From contig CP154957.1 in the NCBI GenBank assembly GCA_039621445.1, positions 20,042,714 to 20,106,713 of the forward strand: a stretch of DNA of 64,000 bases, written 5' to 3'. The notes under the pieces were generated by a model, which was not told the origin of the DNA, did not search any database, and saw nothing but the letters and a program-made list of their open reading frames with translations. The DNA comes from Euglena gracilis. Taxonomy: Eukaryota > Euglenida > Euglenophyceae > Euglenales. Positions 50,659 through 62,560 of the stretch are shown here, piece after piece; position 1 is the first letter of the stretch; every line of letters begins with the position of its first letter. Position numbers and translations under genes: made by a program.

Positions 50659-53199
50659 TCAGGCTCGCCACCAGAACTGCTGCAGCATAAAAATACGCTG
50701 CTTGTGGACGCGGCGACTTTTGCTCTGGACATCCGGGGCGTCGCGGCACACATGCATAAGCATGCGGCGTCCCATCTCCAGGCCCGGGTTATCCCGAGGC
50801 GGTGGAGGACTTCCGCGCACGCCGAATCCCCAGAAGTCGACAGGAAATTCCTGCCGGCAGTACTTACAGCAGAGGTCATACCTCTGCGGGTAGGCCAGGG
50901 AAACACGCCTAACGCGGAAGGTGGAGCCGTAATGGCTCACCAGCCACACCTGGAGGTTGTTGCACCACAACACCTCGATCAGGCGTTCGATGTCGGGGTG
51001 TAGTGGGTAGAATTCCTACTGTACGCCGAGGGGTCCGACTGTATGAATACAGTCGAAGACTGCCTTCAGCCTTCGGGCCAACACACGCTGGTCCCGAAAA
51101 CCCAACTGGTGCAGGTAACTGCGACCAGTGGAATCGCTGAAGAGACCCCAGTTCTGGCAGGGGTATCCCAGCCAAAACCAGAGCTCCCAGAAACCTGGCT
51201 GGGCATCCAGCAAGGGTCTGCCACCTTCACCTTCGAAGGCGTACAGATCTACTCCGTAATGGAATAGTCTGACTCGGTTCTCGGTGTGGCGTAATACCGC
51301 ATCGATGACTGCTTGTGGAGGAGTGACGGGGCGGTTTCCTGCAACATGGTAATCATGCTGCACTCGCCAGCCTTCGTCCTCCAGCTCCTCCTTGAACCTG
51401 AGCATATGCTCAAAGTCCGAGAGGACTTCTGCTGGTTCTTCTTCCTCCTCACGTGCTGTTCCCTTACCTTTACCCTCACCCTTCCCTTTGCCGGCCACGC
51501 CTTTGCCTTCTCCCTTGCCTTTGCCCTCGGCCTTGCCTGTCTCCTTTCCCGTCTGGCGAATACCAGAGGGTCGGGCGCTCGGTGCCGCAGGAGTCGGTTC
51601 GGTTCCTTCCCATTCCATCTCTGGGGAGGGACCTGGCCGCTCTGCTGCACGTCGCGGTGATGGCGTGGCTGGGCGCTTGCTAGGAGCCTGGCGTGGGCTT
51701 GGCTTCGACGCAGGGGCTCGCGGCTCCTTCCATACCGGAGGGATCGGCGGTGGCATTACGGCAACAGGACGGCTCATCGCCACCTGTGCCTCTGCCGGTG
51801 GTCGTCCAGCCGGGGTATCCTGGCTAGTTTCCACTTGCATTGCCATACCACGTTCCGCGTCCCTTGGGCTAGGTCGCCTGGGCTGTGGGGTAAGGTTCTC
51901 CGTAGTCCTGTCGCGCTTCAGGGTGGCTGGTAATACTGCCACCCCTGGCGGGGGCTCACCGGGTAATACCGGGGTTGCCTCCCGCAGCTGCGGCTGGTAC
52001 GGATGGTATGGGGTATATCCACGGCCCTGAAGGGCAGCCAGAGAGGAGTAATACCTCGTCCGGTGCTCTTCAGACGCGAATACTGGCTCCTGCAGGAAGT
52101 GCCGAGCAAGCTCATCCTGCACGGTTCCCGGAGGTGCCATGTGATAGTAGGGAGTCTCCTGCCGACGGGGGATATCCCCAGTCTGGACAGGAGCTGCACT
52201 GGTCGGTCGGGATGCCTCACGGTGGGGAGGTTCATCCTCCACCACTATGGGCTCCGCCTGCCGCCGTGGCTCAACGCCAGGGACAGGGGCGACCGGTGAT
52301 GCTTGTGGCATCCAGTGCATGAACATGTGTTGGACGTATGCCTCAGGGGGCACGTCCGACTGTCCGGCTGGGAGCACGCGTGAGCCGCGCGGGTAATCCG
52401 CGTGCGTCGCGTACCGCGAGACAAATTGCTCCGCTGGCGGCTCGCGCGGCGGCATTCGCTGCGGCGAGGGCGGGCGAGCAAAAATTCTCGTCATCCCAGG
52501 TGGGACATGCACAGCCTCACATACCGGTGGGGGCGTGTGCTCACGCATATGCACGGTGTGGGATCCCACCGGCGTCTGCGTTTGCAGCATGGGCGGCACA
52601 TACACGCCCAGGTCCATCATGGTCTCGCCGGGTTCGAAGCCGGAATCGGCTGCGGACGAGAAATACCGTCTCCCCGTCATCAGGGCTTGACCGCAGGGAC
52701 ACCACTGAGCCACAGGGGTGTTGGCTACCACCAACAACTGAGCACAGTATGCATCCCAAAGGGCTTGCATAAAGGGCTCCGTTGGGGGGGGTGCGCACAT
52801 ACACATCGCCCGCTCCAACGTCTCCGTAGTGCGGAAGATCATCTCTCCCGCATACGGGGGAAGGCGCGATCTGCGCTGCGCTGGTGGCTGAGGTGCCGGC
52901 TGCTGGACGGCAGATGGATCTGGTACCACATATGCGGACCGGCTGCTGGTAGCCGCGGCGAATACCGGGGCTGAAACCCTCTCAGCATGTGGGGCACCCG
53001 GAATCGGGGCCTCAGCATACTGAGGGTACTGGGGGTATGGCGCGCCAGAAGGCTGCGGCCACGGTGGACCTGGTACAGGTCCGCGCCCAGGCAGCACGAT
53101 GCTACCCGAGCGACGACGACAACTAAGGGTAACCTTGTTGTCAGTCGCTTTGAGTGCTGGTGCACTGAAAATGCAAGGCTTCTATCTGAATCAAAAACT
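50659..53199 (-). pseudogene. Element B 3' ORF, N-terminal segment with two nonsense codons
   Basis: One continuous frame from the acceptor-like site (53200) interrupted by TAG at 51016-51018 and TGA at 50659-50661. Both stand where element A has TGG (Trp): the contexts are GVQ-stop-EFYPL versus A's GLEWEIYPL, and FWWRA-stop-TTYVMEVY versus A's FWFRAWTCQIMEIY. Conserved segments are AQWCPCGQALMTGRRYF, LYAFEGEGG, QPGFWELWFWLGYPCQNWG, CKYCRQEFPVDFWGFG. The position of A's start ATG reads ATC here, so initiation in the ancestor may have used an upstream spliced exon. Confidence 0.75.
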
Positions 53200-53222
53200 C
53201 TGCGGGAAAGATAGAGAAAGAA
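53200..53222 (-). promoter_or_regulatory. Splice-acceptor-like site before element B 3' ORF
   Basis: On the minus strand TTCTTTCTTTCTCTATCTTT is followed by CCCGCAG. It lies 70-90 bases after the pol stop, the same relative position as A's 39855-39890, although the sequences differ. Conserved position with different sequence favours function. Confidence 0.6.
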
Positions 53223-53291
53223 AGAAGTGCAGGGGGGTATAAACACGAAACATTCACATAAAACACACACATTCTTCTAAACGAAATCGTT

Positions 53292-54467
53292 TCAGAAAGT
53301 GTTTATGTTTATGTCTATGTTATTGCGCTTGTTCCACAGCTTCCAATCCTGCTGGATATATCCAACGAAACTGGATGCTGGCTCCCAAGTGTCCTCCTCT
53401 GGCCCATACCCTTTCCAGCGAACTTTCCAGTAGTGCACATCCCTGTCGACCTTGTGGTCTATTATCTTATCGTCCACAAAGTCGTCCGTTTCAGGTAATC
53501 TGGAACGGGGCTTGAAATATATGCAGGGGATAGCTTTTCCGTCTGGGGGGCTTAGGTACGGTTTGAAATCGTCCATATGGACGTCATCAATCCTGTTGGG
53601 CAAGGCAACTTTATATCGCCTGCTACTACCTAACCTCTCCAAAATTTCGCATGGGCCGAGCCAAAGAGGATCTAGCTTGGAAGATTGCATGCGGGTGCGG
53701 TTATTTCGTACCCACACGCGGTCACCTGGACTATACACAGGTGTGTTGAAGTTTTGTAAAAACGATTTCCGTTTGTTGGAATGAATTTCTGTGATACGTG
53801 ATTGGACTGCAGAGCGGAGTGATTCCACTTCTGAAAACCACGTTTCACAGCTGACGCTACTTCGGGCGGGTCTCTCCGAGGGGATATCCCCTATGGCCGG
53901 AGGGTCTCCTCCGAAAACGATTTTGTACGGTGAGTGTGGTAATACCAACCCTGGCAAGGTATTGATGTAAAATAAACACCAATGAAGAACGGATAACCAA
54001 TTCTTACCCGAGTCAGCCAGTGAAAGGCGAAGCATATTGACAACGGATTTCACGGCTGCCTCGGCTCTACCATTGCCTTTCGGGCGGTATATAATGGAAA
54101 AATGCTGCTCAATGCCGAGTAAACCGCACAAAGTTGTGAAAACCCGCGAAGAGATCAAGTGATCTTGATCACTCACGATTTCGTTCGGTAAACCCATTAA
54201 GCAGATACATTTCTCCAGGAATATGGATGCCAAAATTTGGGCTGTCAACCCTGCTTTCCGGCATGGAATGGCTACTATGTACCCACTCAGCCGACAGACG
54301 ACAACAAAAACGTAATCGTAAATTTTGTCATCTGATCCTTTGCAAGGTTCAAGTTCGAGAAAATCCATGCAGAGGGACGTGAAAATGTCTGGTGGTACGG
54401 GGAAAAAGTCAATCGTACCAGGGGGGGGGTACCCCTGCGCGGTTTCACAGCCTGACAAATTTGGCAC
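53292..54467 (-). CDS. pol: Element B integrase core and chromodomain
   Basis: About 85-90% identical to A by eye. DD35E residues are present in SLCMDFLELEPC, IVSDQDHLISSRV and GRAEAAVKSVV, with DPLWLGPCEIL next, and the chromodomain KIIDHKVDRDVHYWKVRWKG, EEDTWEPASSF. The core is in the -1 frame relative to the zinc domain, joined at the C9 run at 54421-54429. No stops in this segment. Confidence 0.85.
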   Translation of the reverse strand: MPNLSGCETAQGYPPPGTIDFFPVPPDIFTSLCMDFLELEPCKGSDDKIYDYVFVVVCRLSGYIVAIPCRKAGLTAQILASIFLEKCICLMGLPNEIVSDQDHLISSRVFTTLCGLLGIEQHFSIIYRPKGNGRAEAAVKSVVNMLRLSLADSGKNWLSVLHWCLFYINTLPGLVLPHSPYKIVFGGDPPAIGDIPSERPARSSVSCETWFSEVESLRSAVQSRITEIHSNKRKSFLQNFNTPVYSPGDRVWVRNNRTRMQSSKLDPLWLGPCEILERLGSSRRYKVALPNRIDDVHMDDFKPYLSPPDGKAIPCIYFKPRSRLPETDDFVDDKIIDHKVDRDVHYWKVRWKGYGPEEDTWEPASSFVGYIQQDWKLWNKRNNIDININTF

Positions 54468-56984
54468 CTTTGCGAAATTCGCAAACAGCGCGAATATAAA
54501 TCTTTTTCACTCAGGGTTGTGCAATATCTGCGACCCACTAGTGAAAGAAGTTTGGGGGCCCCAGGGTGACCATGGTTGTGATAGCTCAAAACAACATCAT
54601 CAACCAGGTCTTGGGGTATACAATATTTATAACCAGAATCATTCCTGAAAATAAGCCGTAATGGTGATAGAGAGTAATTCTCTATGGATTCACCATTACG
54701 AAGTCTATTCACAATGGTACTATATATAGGGTCACGCGAATAATCCCATTCGCGGAAAAATAGGGGGGTAGGAGTTTCCGTACGCGTAATGCGACGGGGT
54801 CCGGCAGTGCGTCCACGCCGGCGCCTTCCACGCAATGGTGAAATGGCGATGCTGCGATACACCCGGGAAACCGGTAGTGAATCGAGCATGTTGTCCGCAG
54901 CGTCGGATCGACGTGCGAACTGGTCAGCCTCATGGCTGCCATGAAAAGTCGCATCACCCTCATCCGGGTTCCCAGGATAATACCAGGGGGCTCGGCTGAG
55001 AGGATCCGCAACTTTTTGCGTGTGACCTGGGGTATAAATTACCACCAGGTTAAACTGGCTCAAGAACTCATGCCATCGGAATCTTCTGCCCACTGACGAC
55101 ATGGCCTTGTTCAGGTCCTCGGTATACCAGTGTTGAAGGCTCTCATGATCCGTCAACACGAGTATCTGGACCAGGCTGCTGGCTATCCAGCTGCGGAATT
55201 TCTGGAGAATTAGCACAATGGCATATGTCTCCTTTTCGCGAATGCTCCATTTAACCTGTCCTTTTCCGTTGTCGCCCTGTAGCTTCCTGCTGAAGAAAGC
55301 CACAGGTCGGAGTTCATTCGCTGCATTATGCTGGCTAAGAACTCCGCCAACAGCGTAATCGCTGCTGTCGACCTCCAGGACATACGGTTTATATGGATCC
55401 GCGATATCGAGAACCACGTTCTCGAGTAGCAAGTCCTTGATTTTATTCAAGGCCTCGCGCATTTGGTCATCCCAAATGACTTTTGCGTTATCGGGTGTCC
55501 GATTTTTGAGTTGTCGGGTTAGGGGTACCGCGATTTTCGCGAAATATTTCATGTAAATCGCGTAATATTGGGCTAATCCCAAAAATCCTTTTAAATGCGT
55601 TAACGTCTTAATGACCTCAGGAGTCCATTTCTTAATGGCCTCCATCTTACTGGGTGCGGCTTTACGCTGCCCGTTGCTCAGGATGTGTCCACAAAACTTA
55701 ATAATTTTGGGGAACAGGTGCATTTTGGAACCCTTCACAAAAAGCACATACTTTTGGAACGCAGATAATACCGCGCGCACATCGCGATAATGCGGGTCAA
55801 GGAGATCCTCGCCCGATTTCGCGGATGGCGGTTGGGTTCCCACTAGTACATCTTCGATGTACACCAGAGCAAACGGTAAGTCGCGCAAAACCCACTGGAT
55901 CATGCGTTGAAACACGGCTGGGCCATTCTTAACACCCATGGGGAGTACCGTCCATTGGTACACACCCTTGGATGTCACGAATGCCGTGTACGGTTGCGAA
56001 TCAGGATGCAAATGCATCTGATGGAAACCGTCTTCCAGATCAAAGATTGACCAAAACCGGTTATCCGATTGCTTGGTGATCAAATCCTCGATCAGCGGTA
56101 ACGGGAAGGGGTCATCCTTCGTTTGGGAGTTCAGGTACCGGTAGTCCAGCACTAGTCTCCACTTCTTCTGACCAGACTGGTCAGCGGGTTTGGGCACCAC
56201 AAAAAGCTTGTGATGTCCACTCGCTCTTGGAAGGGATAATCCACTTCCGCTGGATGAGCTTCTCAATCATCTCGTTGAGAGCCCGTTCGCGTTCACCCGA
56301 GCAACGGAAGAATTTCCGGTGCATGGGCTTAGCGCCATCCTTGAGCTCGATTTTGCAAACACCAAACGGACCGCGAATCGCGGGGTCGATGTCGCAGGCG
56401 TAAACTGGATTATCCAGTACACCATGGAATTCGCGAGTAATTCGCGAACAATAGTCAGCAGACTTCTTGGGGTGTTGGTCCGCACTCTCAATAACCGCAG
56501 AAATCTGCGTTGAGGGTGTGGCATCCCCATTGGTACCAAGGTATCTTGGCACACGCAAATCGGATATTCCGAATGCGTCGAAGAAACAAACGCGAAAAAT
56601 GATTTCTTTAACAAGGCGGTAATAATATACCACAAAAATCCTCAAATAGTGGTACATCAGCGGGTAAATCCCACCAATGAAAACACACATAGGATAGTTG
56701 GTGAAACCAATCCGCATTCGGATTGACGGGTATGAGGAGAGCTCCTCGCGCTTCATCGCGGAGGATTTTGTCCACCACGTCCGGGATAAGTTTTGGGGGA
56801 GGGTGCATCCATAGCACCGTATCACCCCAGAATTTAAGAAATGCGTTGGTATGTCGCGACCAATATCGCGACAAGCGCGCATGCGCTTTTGATGAAAACG
56901 CATCAACTTCAAACGACAAATCGAAGGAATCAGCCAAAGCCGCGATTTTGGAGAACCATTCCTCCAAAATACGGTATTGACCAA
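54430..56984 (-). pseudogene. pol: Element B RT, RNase H and IN zinc domain
   Basis: Reads through FFRCSGERERALNEMIEKLI, KKWRLVLDYRYLNSQT, FDLEDGFHQM, then VYIEDVLVG at 55852-55863, where the catalytic YIDD has become YIED. RNase H (VLEVDSSDYAVGG, LTDHESL, ADPLSR) and the zinc domain (YHNHGHPGAP, CQICQAVK) follow. A frame change occurs near 56200. The YIED change should abolish or cripple polymerase activity. Confidence 0.85.
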
Positions 56985-58390
56985 AATTGAATGCGTTCCA
57001 TACGCGCATCGCGTAGGTGTCGACCTGGTTCGCGGGCTGAAGAGCGGTAACGCAATTCAGGGATCCGCAGACATAGGTCAAGGGTGTGTCATCCACACTC
57101 CCTAGGGGCATTCCCGAGGGTTGATGGGTTGGACGGGTGCATACCCAGTCCATATCATGCCAGATGGAGGTGGGGGAGGTGTGTGACACGGATTTCGCGG
57201 TCCCAAACAACAAGGCAATACCTCGTTGTTGGAGCACTTGATGTACGGTCGCGCATTGCGATCCACAACCAAGTGTATGGTTACGCGAAATCGGGATTAG
57301 TGTTGATGTTTGGACTAAACATCCACAATCGAAATCTGGCTGGGCGCAAATTCTCCTACAGTGCACACATTGGAAGGAAGTGTCGGAGTAGTGGTCCTGG
57401 TCGCACATGTTGGTCTGGTGGGGGTGTGTGTAAAAGTTGGGATGCGCTTTTGAAGCTGCTGGGGGGTGTACAGATGTATCTGAAAGGGATACATCTGGTG
57501 GAAAACAGGGTATTAGTGCAGCTGGGCGACTACTCGACACCGTTATAACTTCAGGCCTTTGGGCTTTCGTCTTGTAACCCAGTGGAACGAGGGGGGTACC
57601 GCTACTCGCTTGCCCTGCCTCATGGGGAACGGAAGTTGGTGTGTCAATGGGCAGGGGGTGAACTTTCTCGGTACACCTGGTGTGGAAAACGTTGGTTGGT
57701 GTGGTTGGTAACGGGGTGAAAGTTTTCGAAAACGGTGTGGAAAAATTGGTGGCTATCGCGGTAGATGCCACAGGTGATGAGGGTTTGGGGGGCAATGAAG
57801 AGAATGGTGATGTGCGCAAACCATGGGAGTGGCAATCCACTACCAGCCGGTGCTGACGTAAAAAGGCGTATCCCAGAATTACGTCAGAACCATGGATTCC
57901 GGATTCGTATCCCCAGGTATCCGAAAAATTTTGCGGTTGGGGGGGGGGTGTGAGTGGTGCTTGGGGATGAGTGGTAGGACAATGTCCAAAAAGCATCCCA
58001 AGTCACCACCGCACATGGGGGTGTTGTCAGCCGTCGTAAATTTGATCGGCTTCTTAGCTTTCACCAAGAGGGGGGTTGGTATCAACCCGAACCGAAAAAG
58101 TAGAGCAATGCGACAAACAGTGTCAATGAGAATTTTGACTTTTGCACAAAAATTTTGAATTTTGATTTCCGCTTGGACCAAAAGTTCCATGGGGGGTAAG
58201 CAAAGTGAAGGGTCTGGCGAAAATGCGTTTTCTTGCAAGCTTTCCCATGAACCCTTTCCTCTTTTGCACAACATTCCAAGCGGAAAGTTGGAGTGGGGGG
58301 TGGGGAACCCGAGTATTTTCCGGGTACCGACCAGAAAGGCAGATGGGCAGGGGGGGGGGGGCAGGGTTGATCAGGTCCTACCTCCATCAC
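56608..58390 (-). pseudogene. pol: Element B protease region, spacer and Dam-like module
   Basis: The protease motif reads LIDTVCRIALLF (about 58100-58130): the invariant Gly of DTG is Val. Frame shifts occur at a C-run of about 11 (about 58345-58360) and a C-run near 57940. The Dam-like module reads FEVDAFSSKAHARLSRYW, GDTVLWMHPPPKLIPDVVD, ARGALLIPVNPNADWF, collinear with A but with HPP in place of NPP. Confidence 0.75.
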
Positions 58391-58397
58391 TTCATCA

Positions 58398-58435
58398 GCC
58401 CAGAGGTCCGTGCCCTCGGACCTCGGGCTCCCCTA
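58398..58435 (-). promoter_or_regulatory. Element B Gag-Pol UAG with hairpin
   Basis: UAG (58433-58435) then GGG and a stem AGCCC-GAGGTCC / GGACCTC-U-GGGCU. Relative to A, one loop-side base change (U to C) extends the inner stem by a pair. Pol is open in the same frame after the UAG. Sequence and structure are kept in two otherwise diverged elements. Confidence 0.7.
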
Positions 58436-59140
58436 CTCCAGGTCCGAACCGGCCAAATAGCCGGCTATGGGCCTTTTAGAGGTATAAACGGATTTCAACG
58501 TGCGCACCGCCATGCGGGCCTCGTCGAAATCGGTATCCGTGGTCTCATCCCCCTCCCTGCCCGAAGCCGGGGTGTCATCCTCCAAACAAGATAACTTGGA
58601 ACCGACTTTATGGCGGTTGGAGGAGTGACCCTTGTCACCGCGATTCATACCGCGATGACGTTGGCCAGGGCGGGGAGAACGAGAACGCGGACATTTGGAT
58701 GAGTGGTGATCACTCGATCCACAAAGCGGACACCGAGATTTGTGTCGCGAATCTGGATAACGGGGGGATCAGTTTCCCGATTTCCCGTCAAACCGTCGTG
58801 GTGACTGGGTATCCCGTCGACCATGACCGGTGTATCGGGGTTTTCCCGATGAGAATCGCGAAGAAGATGATCCGCTTCGCGAACGCGATCGAGATGCCTC
58901 GCGATGAGAATCACGCTTCTTGGCCGGGGCACCGGGTGACCTACCCCGAGGGGTACCGTGTTTCCGCTCATCGCGGAACGGGATCCGGGGGCTAATACCA
59001 CCGGAACGGGGACCCGATGACCGTGAATTGCCCGATTGGCGTGAAAACGCGGAGGAACCCGAACCTCGTGATGAGGTCGAGCCTCGCGGACTCTGAATAC
59101 GCTTACGCGCTTCAGGATTAGGACATTCCCGAGACATATT
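58433..59140 (-). pseudogene. gag: Element B Gag, 5'-truncated
   Basis: Homology to A's Gag starts inside the first zinc knuckle (MSRECPNPEARKR, about 59137). It continues through an Arg/Ser-rich stretch and the second knuckle CPLCGSSDHHSSKC to the terminal UAG. An in-frame TGA occurs near 58769 (after GKSGN). Sequence to the right of about 59150 is unrelated to gag, so the 5' 60% of the element is lost. Confidence 0.75.
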
Positions 59141-59599
59141 GTTGGCTGTTTGGACAGCCACGCTCCGGCCCAGAACAGGCTCCGGAAGTGAAAGTTGGGA
59201 AACGGCTGAGTGACGCCCTAAATTGAATATCTTTGGATAGCGATCTGAAAGGCGCATCCAATGATATGGGGGGCTGGCTGTGGAATTGCAGTTTTCCAGG
59301 TGCCATCCCCCAGATTTTTACAAATTAAGAGATCCCAACTGGGTAAGAAAGGAGCCTGTGGACGCGCGGGCCAAATCCCCCCCAATTGGAAAGGAGTCCA
59401 GCACACAAACATACAGAAATGGACTCAGGGTATATGGTTCAGCCACAAACCCTAGTCATGAGGGTTGGGATTTTGCCCAAATCAGACTGTGGATGATCAG
59501 AGGGTTGGACAGGTTGGCCACAGGGACTAGAGGTTCAAGGCCTCTAGACTAGCCTTTTCCCTCACAAACACCCCCTGAAGGCCTCCAGTGTAGCTGGGA

Positions 59600-59765
59600 G
59601 TCCTGAAGGGAGGTTTTGAGGGGAGATTTTGGACGTCCACAGGGTTTAGACCTGTGGATTGTTCAGAAACTCACCCTGGAAAGCACAAGGGAGGTTTTGA
59701 GGGGAGGTTTTGGACGTCCACAGGGTTTAGACCTGTGAATTGTTCAGAAACTCGCCCTGAAATGC
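59600..59765. repeat. Tandem duplication, about 77-bp unit
   Basis: GGAGGTTTTGAGGGGAG and GGACGTCCACAGGGTTTAGA recur at about 59609-59650 and 59690-59730 with TTGTTCAGAAACTC after each. It is followed by an open frame to 60349 (KCDHLAEWLHEMGWK, FLGTQKVVNYTVFEVLPLP) that I do not recognise and do not call as a gene. Confidence 0.7.
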
Positions 59766-60129
59766 AAATGGGGGCTAGGCTGCCTCCTCCATGCCATAAA
59801 TGTGACCATTTAGCAGAATGGTTGCATGAGATGGGGTGGAAAATGCTTTGCGTTTTTGCAGGTTCAATTTTCAAATGGGACAAGTATCTGCAAGGAACGA
59901 TTGGTCCTGAAGTCCAGTGGACCGGAATTACAAATATTTGCAAGTTTCTTGGGACCCAGAAGGTGGTGAATTATACCGTATTTGAAGTGCTGCCTCTACC
60001 CGTATCGAAACGTGGACCAAGGAGTCTCAGGAGCTTGCCAGTGGGATGGCTGGTCCAAAACTCTTTTCTGAGGCGTGGTAATGGCAACATCAACTCCCAG
60101 ATTGGGTTTTCAGAATATTTTTATTCTCC

Positions 60130-62560
60130 CCTGGCCTGTGGTGAGGAGTTCAGCCTCGGGCAGGGGGGGCGCAGCCCTGGGGTAATTTCCTCCCCTGGAC
60201 CCCCATTTCTGGATATGTTCGGACCAGAACGGGGGCGGGGGCAGCCCTGGGGTATTTCGTCCCCTGGACCCCGTTTCTGGATGGGTTCTGGCCAGAACGG
60301 GGGGGGGGATCAGATTATTTTTGTTTGCGAACCCCGGTCCCCAACCTGAGCATGATTTGGCAGAATCGTGCTGGGGGGGGGGGGGGCTGATCGAGGGGTA
60401 TTTATGATCCTGCGACGAAATTTGGTTGTGCCCTTTGGGAATACACTCAGGGTTCGGAGAATTATTTTCTGCCAATGGTGATCGTTGTCAAGCCTGGGTG
60501 ACGTTCGCATGGTTACTGGACCAGCGACCGTTGGAAGCAACGGACAGCCAAGGTATGCGGCTGGTCCAGATTTTGCAGCGAGCTCCACACCTTTCTGCGA
60601 CTGTGGACCCAGCCCTGGCCGGGCTGAACCGCGACCCCAATGCCAGAAGGATTGCCCAGTTTTTATGTCGGAGATTTGTGGTTTTCTTTCCCCATCAGGT
60701 TACGGCTGTCAGCCAACACCTGGGGGGGGGTGTATAAAACCCTGAATTAAGGCTGTTTCGTGCCGAATCCAGGGTGTGACAGACCAGATGTTTTTTCCCA
60801 ACCCTGAAATTTGGCTGGCTGGCCGAATTCGGGGGGGGAAACAACATTAAATTCCCCCACCACAGATTTACGGCCGTAGACCGATAATCTGGGTTTAGGG
60901 GGCAGAAAGAATGGTTATTTTTTCCCCCTCCTCCTGAAACCTGGGCTGGTGGTCAGGTCGGGGGGGGGATGTCAATCCCTCCCCAGCAGAAATGCGGCTG
61001 GAAGTATGCCGAATTCTGGGCTGGGGGGGGGGGCAGCCAGTCAGACATTTCTTTTTAAAACTCTTTCCCCTGACCTGGGCTGGCCGAGGCCGAAGGCAGG
61101 CCGGGGGGGGGTCAGGCTGGGCAGACTTTTAAAAACTCCTTTCCCCCTGACCTGGGCTGGCCGAGGGCCAAAGGCAGGTCCGGGGGGGGGGGTAGGCTGG
61201 GCAGACATTTTATGCTCTTTTCCCCCTGACCTGGGCTGGCTGATGGCAGGTCGGGGGGGGGGGTTCTGGCTGAGCAGCAGAAAATACAGCTTTTTTCCGA
61301 CCCAGCCAGTTGAGTTTCCAACAGGCTGACCCTGGTCGTCATGGAGCCAATGGCGGATGTCATTCCAGCCATCTGGCATGTTCAGATGGGCCAGGTGAAG
61401 CTGTTTTAATGGATTATTTTTACGGTTCACCCAGCAGTTTTGGCGTCGTTTGGGTTGTTTCGTCCACTCTGTGACCCGGGTTGCTGACCTCCAGGTCCAG
61501 GCGTTCAGTAGCACCGGAATAATTTTAAGTGGTTACACCCTGGGCAGTTTATTATGGACCTCCACCAGGTTTTTGGTTTTGCAGAACTAAAGGCCCTGGG
61601 CTGGGAGGGGGGCAGCACTTTTACCTCTCCCAGCCGAAATATGGCTGAAAGGAAGCCAATTTCTGGGCTGGGGGGGGGGGGCAGCATTTTTATCTCTCCC
61701 AGCCGAAATATGGCTGAAAGAATGCCAATTTCTGGACTGGGGGGGGGGCAGAATTTTTATCTCTCCCAGCAGAAATCAGGCCGAAAGGAAGCCAATTTCT
61801 GGGCTGGGGTGGGGGCAGCTCTTTTTGTCTCTCTACCTCCCCGAACCTGGGTCAGATGATGGCAGGCCGGGGGGGGGGCAGCAAAAATACCCAGAACCAC
61901 AGATTTGGGCTGTGGCTGATGCATTTTTACCTCCACCAGGTTTACGGTTGTACCGAACCGAAAACCCTGGGGGGGGGGGCATGAATTTAAACGATCAGGA
62001 TGAGAACGGCTGTGGCTGTGGCAGTGACAGTTTGTTTCTCAGTTTCTTTTCCCAGTTTTTTTCAGGCTTTTTTATGGTTTGTTTGTGCAGAATTTTCAGA
62101 TTCTTCACATCAAAATTTAATTAAATTCAGAGTTTCTCCCCGGGGTTTTTTCTCCTGTTTTCAGACAGGGAGCAGAGCCAGAATTTCGGGAAGAAATTTT
62201 GAGGATTTTCCACAGTCGGTTGGCATAAAAAAATATACCTCCTCTTGACCGTTTCGGGCTGGGTCAGCCCTCAACGGGGGGGGGGGGGGGGGGGGGGGGG
62301 AAGAAATATTTTCCCAGAATATTTCAGCCCAAAACATAAACACCCCAGCCAGTTCGGTGACAAGAGCCCAGAACTGGGGGGGGGGGGCAGCCCTGCTCAA
62401 AAACAGAATGGGGTCCATTCCCCTGCCTGATTTTTGGCTGTCGAGAGCCGAAATCGGGGGGGGGGGTCAGAATGAATTATTTGCCCCCCTGATTTAGGCT
62501 CGTTCGGAGCCGAAGATCGGGGGGGGCAGAAAACAGAATTTAAAAAACCCGTTGTCCCCT
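60130..62560. repeat. Array of G-run-tailed hairpin units
   Basis: Fifteen or more units share one architecture but little sequence: a pyrimidine tract ending CCCCTG or similar, a stem whose left arm contains TTxGGCT or ACCTG, a short loop, the complementary right arm (AGCCGAA or CAGGT), then 7-24 G. Examples: 61143-61190, 61222-61262, 62497-62527. Differences between arms are often compensated or give G-U pairs. A G24 run lies at 62277-62300. Confidence 0.65.

Larger units (their letters stand above)
47086..59140 (-). mobile_element. Element B, main body right of the nested insertion
   Basis: Minus-strand relative of element A with the same gene order: truncated gag (58433-59140), UAG plus hairpin, pol (53292-58430), acceptor-like site, 3' ORF (47702-53199), 3' non-coding region (47091-47701). 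Together with 28894-29544 it covers about 12.7 kb; the 5' LTR and most of gag are missing. Protease has DTV for DTG, RT has YIED for YIDD, and the 3' ORF has two nonsense codons and a frameshift. It is therefore an older, inactive copy. Confidence 0.9.

Noticed and set aside
48883-52974. Plus-strand ORFs opposite element B's 3' ORF
   Set aside because: Antisense shadows; the conserved Cys and Trp islands are on the minus strand.
59654-60349. 231-codon ORF as a host gene
   Set aside because: The first third is the 77-bp duplication and the last third is the start of the G-run array; only a short middle part looks protein-like, with no recognisable domain.
60130-62560. CRISPR-like array
   Set aside because: There are no identical repeats or unique equal-length spacers; the regular feature is a hairpin plus G run, and the DNA is eukaryotic.
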